The position numbers were made by a program, and so were the translations under genes. DNA of 64,000 nt, from NCBI GenBank assembly GCA_017525245.1, contig JAFXTE010000061.1:62001-126000 (forward strand), written 5' to 3'. Positions 14,769-23,063 of this stretch are shown piece by piece; the first letter of the stretch is position 1; each line of letters begins with the position of its first letter. Source of the stretch: Bacteroidales bacterium. Its GTDB lineage: Bacteria > Bacteroidota > Bacteroidia > Bacteroidales > WCHB1-69. The notes under the pieces were generated by a model. That model did no database searches, was not told where the DNA came from, and saw only the letters and a list, made by a program, of their open reading frames with translations.

Positions 14769-15986
14769 ATGGCAAAGAACACATCAGCATCACGGCAAAC
14801 ATTTCTTATCACGCTGATAGTGTGCCTTTTATCAACCATCTTCCCGTCACACCTCTATCCCCAAAACGACATCTCACACAACAGCAACCCCGTCATCGAG
14901 ATGCGCTTTGTGCCGTCTTGTCTGTCCATGACCGACGCTTCGGCCGCGCAAACGGGTGCCGGCCCCGTCAAAGGATTCTACATCGCCAAGCACAAGGTCA
15001 CGCGGCGGCTTTGGAACGAGGTCATGGGCACCCACGCGAACGGAGAGGCCGACGACTATCTGCCCGTGACCAACGTCTCCCGCGACGAGGTGCAACTGTT
15101 CATCTTCTGGCTTAACCAGAAAACGAATATGCAGTACCGCCTCCCCACGGAATCGGAATGGACGTGTGCCGTCCAGACGGGTCTCCTCCCGGACGTCACC
15201 CCCTCCTTCTACCTTGGTGGCAACGATGCCTCCACGGGATTCCGACTGGCGATGGATTACGATGGCGGGGACAAGGACGGGGACGATGACAATGACTATA
15301 ACTATAACAATGACTATAACTTAGGGCGGGATGAGAGGGATAGCGTCGGGAAGACAGAAACAGTTCCCCCACCCTCCCGAACGACTGCCAACGACACCAC
15401 GAAAGTCTCCATACGTGCCCTTCTCGCCGCAGAAAAGGCCGCCGAAAGACAGGGAAAAGCCGCCAAACGAAAGGCATTCCTAAATGCCTACCCGCTGACC
15501 ACCTTCCTCACCCTCAACACCACCTACACCGCGATGCCACAATGGTCCTTCGGATTCAAGGTCGGCACCATGCGGAGACTCGGCTGGTATCTCAGCGCCA
15601 TGACCAACTTCAACTACAAAGGCGCATTCTCCACCTTCAGTCCCAACGTACATTACATCCTCACCGGTGCCTCCAAGACCACCTACCTTGAAGGACAGTT
15701 GGGATTGGTTGTCCGTCCCCACGACCTGTTCTCCCTCCATATTGGAGCCGGTTTCGGCTACCGAACCCTCAACTTCGAAAGCGACCAGGGCTGGCATAAC
15801 TTCCCGAAACGGAACTACTATGGTCCCACCGCCTCGCTCGGCGTGATGTTCCACGTCTGGCGCCTCGCCCTTTCCGCCGAAGCCACGGGCATGATGTACA
15901 ACCTCAACCCGATCAACGATGTAAGATGCGCGTGGGGCGTAAGGATGGGGGTGGGGCTCAGCTTTCCAATGAAAAATGTAGAATGA
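14769..15986 (+). CDS. SUMF1-like N-terminal part fused to outer-membrane barrel
   Basis: 405 residues. An N-terminal hydrophobic export signal is followed by a partial formylglycine-generating-enzyme-like (SUMF1) region: KGFYIAKHKVTRRLWNEVMG, then YLPVTNVSRDEVQLFIFWLN and YRLPTESEWTCAVQTG (about 67-140). The second half of a SUMF1 domain, including the GGSW/cysteine region, is absent. A strongly acidic Asp/Asn/Tyr linker (about 164-185) leads to an amphipathic beta-strand region (about 235-400) like a small outer-membrane barrel. The SUMF1 part is probably a ligand-binding remnant, not an enzyme. The 3' end runs into AATGTAGAATGAAG repeats. The full SUMF1 protein gene follows 17 nt later. 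Confidence 0.7.
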   Translation: MAKNTSASRQTFLITLIVCLLSTIFPSHLYPQNDISHNSNPVIEMRFVPSCLSMTDASAAQTGAGPVKGFYIAKHKVTRRLWNEVMGTHANGEADDYLPVTNVSRDEVQLFIFWLNQKTNMQYRLPTESEWTCAVQTGLLPDVTPSFYLGGNDASTGFRLAMDYDGGDKDGDDDNDYNYNNDYNLGRDERDSVGKTETVPPPSRTTANDTTKVSIRALLAAEKAAERQGKAAKRKAFLNAYPLTTFLTLNTTYTAMPQWSFGFKVGTMRRLGWYLSAMTNFNYKGAFSTFSPNVHYILTGASKTTYLEGQLGLVVRPHDLFSLHIGAGFGYRTLNFESDQGWHNFPKRNYYGPTASLGVMFHVWRLALSAEATGMMYNLNPINDVRCAWGVRMGVGLSFPMKNVE

Positions 15987-16003
15987 AGAATGTAGAATAG
16001 ACA

Positions 16004-16930
16004 ATGAAACGGGTAAAACGATATTGGTATAAAAGCATCTTGAAAGTTTTCTTCTTTATGATGGGGCTTCTCTTTACCTTTTGCGGGAAAGATCCCGTTT
16101 ATGACTATGGCGACTATCTCTACGAGCATGACGATTTCACAAAGGTGGATGACATCAACGGAATCCTGATCCACTGGGCCGACACGATGGACATCAGCGA
16201 CGAACAGAAAATTGTGGTGCGGAACCTCGTTGCGAATATGGTGAGCGTGTCGGGTGGAACTTTTAGAATGGGTGCGCAAAACAGTGACCCCCAATCCGAC
16301 AATTACGACACCGAGGCCCGCGACAACGAAAATCCCGTACATGAGGTGACACTCAGCAATTACTTTATCGGCAAGTTCGAAATCACCCAACAGGAATGGC
16401 GCACAATCATGGGCAACGAGCTGGACTGGCCGGAACAGTACGGGAGAGGGGATGATTTCCCCGCCTACAATGTGTCGCGAACCGACGCATTGCGGTTTGT
16501 GGAAAGGCTGAGTGCCATGACCCGTCTTCCCTTCCGGCTGCCTACCGAGGCGCAATGGGAATACGCCGCACGGGGCAGGAACCGGTCTCTGCATTTGCGT
16601 TACAGTGGCAGCAACGATGTAGATGAGGTAGCCTGGCACAAGGAAAACGCCAACGGTTCTTTGCATCCCGTGGGCGGGAAACTTCCCAACGAATTGGGTC
16701 TCCACGACATGAGCGGCAGTCTGTGGGAGTTGTGCTCCGACACCTACGGACTGTACCCTTCCACACCGCAAACCGACCCGCTGGCCGACTCCGGGAGCCA
16801 GTTCGTGCTGCGCGGCGGCGCGTGGACCTACCTGCCCGCCTACTGCCGCACGACCTGCCGCGACGACTACGACAGCGATGCCATCAGCGTCGCCGTCGGT
16901 TTCAGAGTGGCGATGGAATGCCTTCCGTAG
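16004..16930 (+). CDS. SUMF1-domain exported protein
   Basis: 308 residues. An N-terminal hydrophobic segment (about 10-27) ends near Cys27 and may be a lipoprotein signal, though the lipobox (FTFC) is poor. Residues about 83-306 form a full SUMF1/FGE-sulfatase fold: MVSVSGGTFRMGAQNSDPQ, FEITQQEWRTIMG, FRLPTEAQWEYAARG, NELGLHDMSGSLWELCSD, FVLRGGAWTYLPAYC and GFRVAME. Most Bacteroidota members are not sulfatase activators but surface proteins of unknown role. It follows the fusion gene at 14769 closely and likely shares its promoter. The promoter and operator array of the Fic gene begins about 20 nt after its stop. Confidence 0.85.
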   Translation: MKRVKRYWYKSILKVFFFMMGLLFTFCGKDPVYDYGDYLYEHDDFTKVDDINGILIHWADTMDISDEQKIVVRNLVANMVSVSGGTFRMGAQNSDPQSDNYDTEARDNENPVHEVTLSNYFIGKFEITQQEWRTIMGNELDWPEQYGRGDDFPAYNVSRTDALRFVERLSAMTRLPFRLPTEAQWEYAARGRNRSLHLRYSGSNDVDEVAWHKENANGSLHPVGGKLPNELGLHDMSGSLWELCSDTYGLYPSTPQTDPLADSGSQFVLRGGAWTYLPAYCRTTCRDDYDSDAISVAVGFRVAMECLP

Positions 16931-16953
16931 GCCGCACCGCCGAGCCTATTTTT

Positions 16954-17027
16954 GCGAAAATTTGTGTGCAAGCCGTTTTTATTCGCGAAAATTTGTATTT
17001 TTGCGCGTTTTATTCGCGAAAATTTGT
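16954..17027 (+). promoter_or_regulatory. Three direct copies of GCGAAAATTTGT at 31-bp spacing
   Basis: The 12-mer occurs at 16954-16965, 16985-16996 and 17016-17027. The last two lie in an identical 19-bp context (TATTCGCGAAAATTTGTAT). The exact 31-bp period, about three helical turns, puts all copies on one face of the DNA. The third copy abuts and overlaps the start codon at 17028, and the -7 box 16996-17003 sits between copies 2 and 3. This is a strong operator candidate for the AbiEi-Fic gene. Confidence 0.75.
16996..17003 (+). promoter_or_regulatory. -7 box TATTTTTG
   Basis: TAnnTTTG followed by CGCG, 24 nt before ATG 17028, inside the repeat array. A second TATTTTTG lies at 16947-16954. 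Transcripts from 16996-17003 would have a very short leader. Confidence 0.55.
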
Positions 17028-18491
17028 ATGGTCCAGCTTGACTTGAATAAAGAAATTGTGTTCGCATCTTCGAATCCGGAGGTGTCAAGGGCTATTTCTC
17101 GATTGCTTTCTGAAGGAAAATTGCGGAAAATAGCCCCTAAAATCTATTCCTCCAACCTCGTAGACAGTCCGGAGAACATTGTCCGTCGCAACATCCTCCA
17201 TATTCTGATGTGGCGTTTTCCCGGGACAGTCATCAGTCACCGAAGCGCCCACGAAATGCGCATCACCTCCTCCGGAAACTTTTTCCTGACCGGAAATTCC
17301 AACCGGAACGTCAAGGATTTGCCAGGGGTGACCGTCCATATTCTCAAAGGCCCTGCCCCGGACGAAAAAGACATGAGATACGGAAACATGTTCATTGCCA
17401 GTGAACACAGATGGATGTTGGAAAACATGCAGCAAACCAAGAAAGAAGGGGAAAGTTCCAAGGTCCTGCCGCAGGAAGTTGTGGAAAAGAAATTGGGAAG
17501 CGTGATGATTGCCGGCGGCGAGGATGCGCTAAACGATTATCGGGACCAATTGCGTGCCACGGCACAGCGTCTCGGCATGGATCGGGAGTTCAAACGAATC
17601 AATATTCTGATTTCGGCCATTTTGGCCACCCATTCCGCAGATATTCTGGCATCGCCTACAATCAAGGCCATGGCCGCAGGAGCACCCTACGACGAGAATC
17701 GGAAAGCTCTCTTTGAGACACTGTTCGATGCCCTGCAAAGTCATCATTTTCTTTCATATCCGACGGTCTCCTCCGAGCTGGAATACCGGAATATTGCGTT
17801 TTACGAAAGTTACTTCTCAAACTATATTGAAGGAACGGAATTCGAGGTGGACGAAGCCCGGAGAATTGTGGAGACTGGTCTGCCAGCCGCCCACCGCTCC
17901 GAAGACTCCCACGACATTTTAGGGACATTCAACGTGGTTTCCAACCGCAGTGAGATGCAGCAATGCCCCGAGTCCATCCAAGATCTAAAGGATATTCTCC
18001 AACGCCGCCATGCCATCCTGCTGTCGGGAAGGCCCGATTTGCATCCCGGACAGTTCAAGGAGCGAAACAATAGGGCTGGAAACACGGAGTTTGTTGATTT
18101 TAAGTTAGTTCCCGGCACATTGGACGTGGGATTCAGCTATTATGCCGCCCTTTCCTCTCCGATGGCAAGAGCTGTCTATATGATGTTTCTCATCAGTGAG
18201 ACCCATCCCTTTGACGACGGCAACGGCAGGGTGGCACGGATGATGATGAACGCGGAGCTTTTCCACGCGGGAGAGGCGAAAATCATCGTTCCTACAGTCT
18301 GTCGGGAGGATTATTTGCTCGCTTTAAGGAAATTGAGTCGTCAAAAAGAGCCCTTTGCCTACCTGAAAGTTATGGATATGCTGCATCGTTTCACCGCATC
18401 GCTCTATGGTCGAGCCACCAATGACATGTTGCAGTACTTATATAAATGTAACGCCTTTTCCGAACCCGATGAGCAACGGCTAAGGTTTTAA
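17028..18491 (+). CDS. AbiEi-like antitoxin domain fused to class II Fic domain
   Basis: 487 residues. Residues about 5-110 look like the DNA-binding region of type IV antitoxin AbiEi: a winged helix (EVSRAISRLLSEGKLRKIAP then KIYSS) and a following segment with FPGTVISHRSAHEMR. Residues about 260-450 are a Fic domain with the inhibitory motif SNYIEG (264-269, fitting S/T-x-x-x-E-G/N) and the active-site loop HPFDDGNGRVAR (393-404). Fic enzymes add AMP or other groups to proteins. Having the inhibitory helix before the active site makes it class II. I chose ATG 17028 because it lies 24 nt from the -7 box. The three 31-bp-spaced sites around the promoter suggest that the AbiEi-like part represses its own gene. 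Confidence 0.88.
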   Translation: MVQLDLNKEIVFASSNPEVSRAISRLLSEGKLRKIAPKIYSSNLVDSPENIVRRNILHILMWRFPGTVISHRSAHEMRITSSGNFFLTGNSNRNVKDLPGVTVHILKGPAPDEKDMRYGNMFIASEHRWMLENMQQTKKEGESSKVLPQEVVEKKLGSVMIAGGEDALNDYRDQLRATAQRLGMDREFKRINILISAILATHSADILASPTIKAMAAGAPYDENRKALFETLFDALQSHHFLSYPTVSSELEYRNIAFYESYFSNYIEGTEFEVDEARRIVETGLPAAHRSEDSHDILGTFNVVSNRSEMQQCPESIQDLKDILQRRHAILLSGRPDLHPGQFKERNNRAGNTEFVDFKLVPGTLDVGFSYYAALSSPMARAVYMMFLISETHPFDDGNGRVARMMMNAELFHAGEAKIIVPTVCREDYLLALRKLSRQKEPFAYLKVMDMLHRFTASLYGRATNDMLQYLYKCNAFSEPDEQRLRF

Positions 18492-18502
18492 TCGAATAAA
18501 AA

Positions 18503-21500
18503 ATGAAGCATACAGTATCACTTATTGCCATTTTAGCCATATTGCTGGCCACCATTTTCACCGGCCACGCCCAAGACCCCGTCACCCTGCAATTCACCGG
18601 TCAGAACCAATACGGGCAGTACGTTCCGTTGAGTTCCGTCACCGTGGAAAACGTCACCCGGCATTGGCAGGAGATGCTCTACTATCCCGACACAACTCTC
18701 TTCATCGGGCAAACCGGCATTGAAGAAATCGAACAACTCAGTGATGGCGTGCGTCTTTTCCAAAATGTGCCGAACCCGTTTGACGGAGTGACCGACTTTG
18801 TGCTCTACCTGCCGGAAGCTTCAGCGGTACTGCTCGAAATCTGCGACCTAAACGGCATCGTAACGGCCACCTACTCAGGTTCTTTAGATCCGGGAAGCCA
18901 CCTGTTCCGGGCGTGGCTGGCAAGTCCGCAGACCTACCTGCTACAAGCCCGAACGAGCGACGGCAACGTCCAAATCAAGATGGTCAACACGGGCAATGGC
19001 GGACAGAGCCGGATGGAATATCTCGGCAAGGATGACACGCATTGGGCGGGAAAGTCGGGTGGCGATGACAAAGGGAGCACCGATATGCCGTTTTCCTTCG
19101 GCGACTGGATGCTGTATGTGGGCGACGTCCATTTGGCGGGAACGGATTTCACCAGTGATCCGGTGCTTCAGATGCAAAACAGTTCGGAATTGATCACGCT
19201 TCCGTTCAACTTGCCGCTGCCCACCGTGACGACCGAAGCCGCGACCAACATCACGCCCACGGAGGCCAAGCTGAACGGTTTGGTAGTGGAAACCTCCGGG
19301 TATCCTGTTTTCAGCCGCGGTTTCCTGATCACCGACAACGCCCAGTTGGTCGGGGCCTCCGACTACACGGACGGCGCGGGCGGCGGAAGTTTCCATTATG
19401 AGGTCAGCGGCCTGCAGATGGGCACCCGCTACTACTACCGGGCCTATGCCAGGACGGCGTTGGGGACCACCTTCGGGGACATCCTCTACTTCGACACGCA
19501 GTCGGATCTGCCGGAGGTGCACACATTCATGGTGACGGACACCGCAATCCACGGGGCGGTCTGCGGCGGCAATGTGACGTATGACGGCGGCAGCGCCGTG
19601 ACGATGCGCGGTGTCTGCTGGAGCACGACGCAGAGCCCTACCTTGAGCAACATCCACACCAGCGACGGCAGCGGTGTCGGCAGTTTCACAAGCCACATCT
19701 TCGGCTTGTACGCCAACACCACGTACTACGTGCGGGCATACGCCACCAACAGCGTGGGCACGGCCTACGGCGAGGAGCGCAGTTTTACCACTCTGACTTC
19801 CGACACGGTCATAGGTCCGTTCTACTGCGGCATAGACTCAGTGGCCGACTACGACGGCAACCGCTATCCCACGGTCGAAATCGGCACCCAGTGCTGGATG
19901 AAGGAGAACCTTCGCTCCACGCACTATCCCGATGGCATGACCATCCCCGAGTACCCGTCTTCCTATGACAATTATCGAAGAGCACCCGGAGACAACAGTG
20001 GCAATGTGCCCATTTATGGTTACCTTTACAATATGGGGGCAGCAATGCATGGAGCTAACGCAAACGACTCCAATCCCGACGGGGTGCAAGGAATTTGTCC
20101 TGAGGGATGGCATATACCCAGTTGTACTGAATCCGAACAGTTGATGAATTTTGTGGGTAGCCAAAGCCAATATACTTGCAACGGCAACAACATATCCAAA
20201 GCATTGGCCTCCACCACCCGATGGAAAAATGGCGCAGGAGTGACCCCTCCTCTAAGTTTGTGTTCTCCTAAGATGGATTTGCCTTCCAACAATGCCACCG
20301 GTTTTTCTGCGCTGCCGGCAGGCTTCTTTTCCTGGAATTTTTACGGCCATGATGAAGCCCGTTTCTTCTGTTACGATTCCTTTTCGTTTTTCGGATCGGG
20401 GCTCGGCGATGGCGGCCAGGACACCGAGGAAAAGACGTTCCGTAACTGGGGGGATATTTCCTTCAACAGTGGTTACGATGTTGTTTCCGTACGTTGTCTT
20501 CTAAATGATTCGGGGGTGGACAGCAGCACGGCTGTTTTGCCTGTCGTGTCGCTTACAACCCTCGACGACATTGGTGCCTCTTCGGCCTCCTGCATAGGTT
20601 TTGTGACGGCCAGCGGCGGATCGGCGGTAACCACAAGAGGATTTTGTTGGAGCACCTCCCCAAGCCCTACCGTGGGTGACAGTCACACTTCCGAAGGCAT
20701 CGGCACGGGCCGCTTCAACAGTGAAATCTCCGGCCTTTCGCCTGGCACCACCTACTATTTGCGACCTTACGCCACCAACGATGTGGGTACTGCTTACGGT
20801 GAGGAACGGAGTTTCACCACCTATTTTGCCGACTCCTGTGGCGGCACTACGGTGACAGACTACGACGGCAATGTCTATCGCACCATTCCCATCGGGCAGC
20901 AGTGCTGGATGCGGGAAAACTTGCGCACCACACATTATGCTGACGGGACCGCCATCGCCTTTGGAAGCGGCAGTTCTACCACGACTCCCTATCTGTATGC
21001 CCCAAATGGTAACAACTTAACCGTGCCCGAGTATGGCTACCTTTACAATTGGGTGGCCGCGATGCATGGTGCCGCCTCCTCAGAAACCAACCCGAGTGGC
21101 GTGCAAGGCGTGTGTCCTACAGGATGGCATGTGCCAAGCAATGCGGAATGGCTGCAACTGATCTCCTATGTCCGTGGCCATAACGAATATTGGTGCGGTG
21201 GTGACAGCACCAACATAGGAAAGTCGTTAGCCTCCACAAAAGGATGGTGCTACTCCGACTCGGAATGTGCAGTGGGCAACGGCCCTGCCACAAACAACAC
21301 CACGGGATTCTCGGCTTTACCTGCTGGTTGGACAGGTGCAGCAAGTTTCTATGATAAGGCAGTCTTTTGGACGACCACCCAATATCAAAGCTCTTCTTAT
21401 TCTACTTTTTACGCCGGATTTGAGGCCAATGATTTGGGATTTTGGGGTCTTATTGGAGTAGTCGGCAGCATATTTGGACTAAACTTGTCTTCTGGAGCTT

Positions 21501-21523
21501 CCGTCCGCTGCCTCCGCGATTAG
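18503..21523 (+). CDS. Surface protein with two FISUMP domains and FN3-like modules
   Basis: 1006 residues. Signal peptide (MKHTVSLIAILAILLATIFT, then GHAQ). Residues about 80-165 (LFQNVPNPFDGVTDFVLYLP, then SPQTYLLQARTSDG) resemble a T9SS C-terminal sorting domain but lie near the N-terminus, a layout I recall in other FISUMP proteins. FN3-like modules lie at about 235-430 and 680-775 (GVCWSTTQSPTLS and FCWSTSPSPTVGD repeats, each ending AYGEERSFTT). FISUMP domains (Fibrobacter succinogenes major paralogous domain) start at about 445 (YPTVEIGTQCWMKENLRSTH) and 783 (YRTIPIGQQCWMRENLRTTH). Probably a surface or extracellular adhesin. Its TAG overlaps the TAA of the convergent kinase gene by 4 nt. 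Confidence 0.88.
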   Translation: MKHTVSLIAILAILLATIFTGHAQDPVTLQFTGQNQYGQYVPLSSVTVENVTRHWQEMLYYPDTTLFIGQTGIEEIEQLSDGVRLFQNVPNPFDGVTDFVLYLPEASAVLLEICDLNGIVTATYSGSLDPGSHLFRAWLASPQTYLLQARTSDGNVQIKMVNTGNGGQSRMEYLGKDDTHWAGKSGGDDKGSTDMPFSFGDWMLYVGDVHLAGTDFTSDPVLQMQNSSELITLPFNLPLPTVTTEAATNITPTEAKLNGLVVETSGYPVFSRGFLITDNAQLVGASDYTDGAGGGSFHYEVSGLQMGTRYYYRAYARTALGTTFGDILYFDTQSDLPEVHTFMVTDTAIHGAVCGGNVTYDGGSAVTMRGVCWSTTQSPTLSNIHTSDGSGVGSFTSHIFGLYANTTYYVRAYATNSVGTAYGEERSFTTLTSDTVIGPFYCGIDSVADYDGNRYPTVEIGTQCWMKENLRSTHYPDGMTIPEYPSSYDNYRRAPGDNSGNVPIYGYLYNMGAAMHGANANDSNPDGVQGICPEGWHIPSCTESEQLMNFVGSQSQYTCNGNNISKALASTTRWKNGAGVTPPLSLCSPKMDLPSNNATGFSALPAGFFSWNFYGHDEARFFCYDSFSFFGSGLGDGGQDTEEKTFRNWGDISFNSGYDVVSVRCLLNDSGVDSSTAVLPVVSLTTLDDIGASSASCIGFVTASGGSAVTTRGFCWSTSPSPTVGDSHTSEGIGTGRFNSEISGLSPGTTYYLRPYATNDVGTAYGEERSFTTYFADSCGGTTVTDYDGNVYRTIPIGQQCWMRENLRTTHYADGTAIAFGSGSSTTTPYLYAPNGNNLTVPEYGYLYNWVAAMHGAASSETNPSGVQGVCPTGWHVPSNAEWLQLISYVRGHNEYWCGGDSTNIGKSLASTKGWCYSDSECAVGNGPATNNTTGFSALPAGWTGAASFYDKAVFWTTTQYQSSSYSTFYAGFEANDLGFWGLIGVVGSIFGLNLSSGASVRCLRD

Positions 21524-22878
21524 CGCGCGGCCTTCTGCCACTCATACACCACGTTGCCCACCGCAATCATCCGCCTTGCAAACAGGAGATTGTAGTACAT
21601 GGTCACTTTCTCCTTGACAGGCTCACACTGCGGGTAACGCCGCAGGAGGTCGTTTACCACCACCTCGCGATGCCGTTCCCGGATTTCGTAATTGTTCTTG
21701 AAAAAATCCGACTCGGTGTAATGCGCAAGTTTGTCAATAGGAGTCATCCCTTGCGCCTCCGCAGCCCGGTTCCAATCCCAGAACGGACGGAAAAGCGTGT
21801 CCAAGGAGGTTTCTATCATCTTCTTGGCCTCTGCAGGAATCTGCCGGTAAATATACTCTTCCGAAAACACATCCACCTCCTTTTCCTGTGCGGTCTGGCT
21901 ATTCTGCTCCACTTGGGCTATTGGCGCAGCCGTATTGCCCGGTTCAACTTGAGGCAATGGCACTGTCTGAAGCTCCTGCTGCTCCCCGACATTTCCAGAT
22001 GGTGTTTCCGAGGGTGCGGTTTCCTCTGTCTCTGGCGACAAAGGCTTGGGTTGCACCTCGCTTGCCGTTGGCCACAACACCCACGCGCCCACCGCAATAA
22101 CGAGTAGAGAGGTCAAAGTGATGAAAACGGGGATTTGTCGCTGGCTCCGTTGCAGCCGCTGCAGAATCTCCTCCGCATTGCCGAAGCGCTTCTCGCGGTC
22201 GGGTTGTGTACACTTGCGTACCACTCCTCGGTAACCATGGGGAAAAAGCTGCCATAGAATCACCCCGAAAGCATAGAGGTCGGCACGGCAGTCCAACGGC
22301 ACGCCGCCGCTCTTCTGCTCGGGCGCAGCGTACTTGTCAGACCCCGCCGGCTGCTTCAGAATGCCGTGGTAATCGGTGTCCGCCAACCCAAAATCGATAA
22401 TTTTCACGTTGTGTCCGTTGTGCGTGATCAAGATGTTGTCGGGTTTCAGATCGCGATGGATGATCTGTTTGCCGTGGAAATAGGACATCGCCGATAGTAT
22501 CTCCTTCGCAACCTTCATCCGTACGGCCCGAGACGGACTCTGTGCGAGGAACTCCTTGAGCGTACATCCATCCACATACTCCATCACGATACATGGCCCC
22601 GCAACAGGGTCAGTCTCAAAGCTGAACGTATGCGCGATATTGGGATGGTCCATCTGCACCCCCAACTCAAACTCTTTGGTCAGCAGCTCGTTATAGACAG
22701 CTTTTCTCTGAAATTCCGGCTTCAAGCCCTTCAGCACGAACCACTTTCCGTACCGCTTCGCCTTATACAAGCGGTTGAACCCACCCGACGGGATTTCCGC
22801 ATACGCGGTGAACACGTCCGAGATATTCTCGAATGAAGAGGTGATTTCGCCGGAAGAAGAAGTGTCGCTAACAGCCAT
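21520..22878 (-). CDS. Eukaryotic-type Ser/Thr protein kinase with one membrane segment
   Basis: 452 residues. Kinase motifs in order: Lys50 in WFVLKG, HRDLKPDN (141-148), DFG (162-164) and APE (185-187). The glycine loop is reduced (IPSGGFNRLYKAK). A single membrane helix (about 249-269) separates the cytosolic kinase from a roughly 180-residue outer part without PASTA repeats: a Pro/Glu/Gln-rich linker, then a helical domain ending VYEWQKAAR. I chose ATG 22878 because it follows a TACTTTTG box by about 18 nt; the open frame continues upstream through non-coding repeats. Monocistronic. It may phosphorylate envelope-associated targets; the substrate is unknown. Confidence 0.9.
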   Translation of the reverse strand: MAVSDTSSSGEITSSFENISDVFTAYAEIPSGGFNRLYKAKRYGKWFVLKGLKPEFQRKAVYNELLTKEFELGVQMDHPNIAHTFSFETDPVAGPCIVMEYVDGCTLKEFLAQSPSRAVRMKVAKEILSAMSYFHGKQIIHRDLKPDNILITHNGHNVKIIDFGLADTDYHGILKQPAGSDKYAAPEQKSGGVPLDCRADLYAFGVILWQLFPHGYRGVVRKCTQPDREKRFGNAEEILQRLQRSQRQIPVFITLTSLLVIAVGAWVLWPTASEVQPKPLSPETEETAPSETPSGNVGEQQELQTVPLPQVEPGNTAAPIAQVEQNSQTAQEKEVDVFSEEYIYRQIPAEAKKMIETSLDTLFRPFWDWNRAAEAQGMTPIDKLAHYTESDFFKNNYEIRERHREVVVNDLLRRYPQCEPVKEKVTMYYNLLFARRMIAVGNVVYEWQKAAR

Positions 22879-22896
22879 AAGGATTATACTCGGCCG

Positions 22897-22904
22897 CAAA
22901 AGTA
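22897..22904 (-). promoter_or_regulatory. -7 box TACTTTTG (reverse strand)
   Basis: CAAAAGTA on the plus strand, 18 bp upstream of the kinase start. Confidence 0.6.
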
Positions 22905-22923
22905 CGATTTTTCGGCTTACGGT

Positions 22924-22972
22924 AAATCGCAAATCGCAAACCGCAAACCGCAAATCGCAAATCGTAAATCGC
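22924..22972. repeat. 7-bp tandem repeat AAATCGC (seven units)
   Basis: Seven uninterrupted units of AAATCGC with variants AAACCGC and AAATCGT, between the kinase promoter and the gcvT terminator. Confidence 0.85.
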
Positions 22973-22973
22973 A

Positions 22974-23008
22974 AAAAGTGCGGAAACCTTAAAGATTTCC
23001 GCACTTTT
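22974..23008. terminator. 13-bp perfect stem terminator
   Basis: Arms AAAAGTGCGGAAA and TTTCCGCACTTTT with a 9-nt loop, about 55 nt past the gcvT stop on the reverse strand. The A- and T-rich arm ends fit a terminator that could work both ways. Small ATTCGCTAA repeats separate it from gcvT. Confidence 0.75.
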
Positions 23009-23063
23009 CCGCATTTTCCGCGAACTTCCGCAAAAAATTCGCTAAATTCGCTAAATTCGCCGA

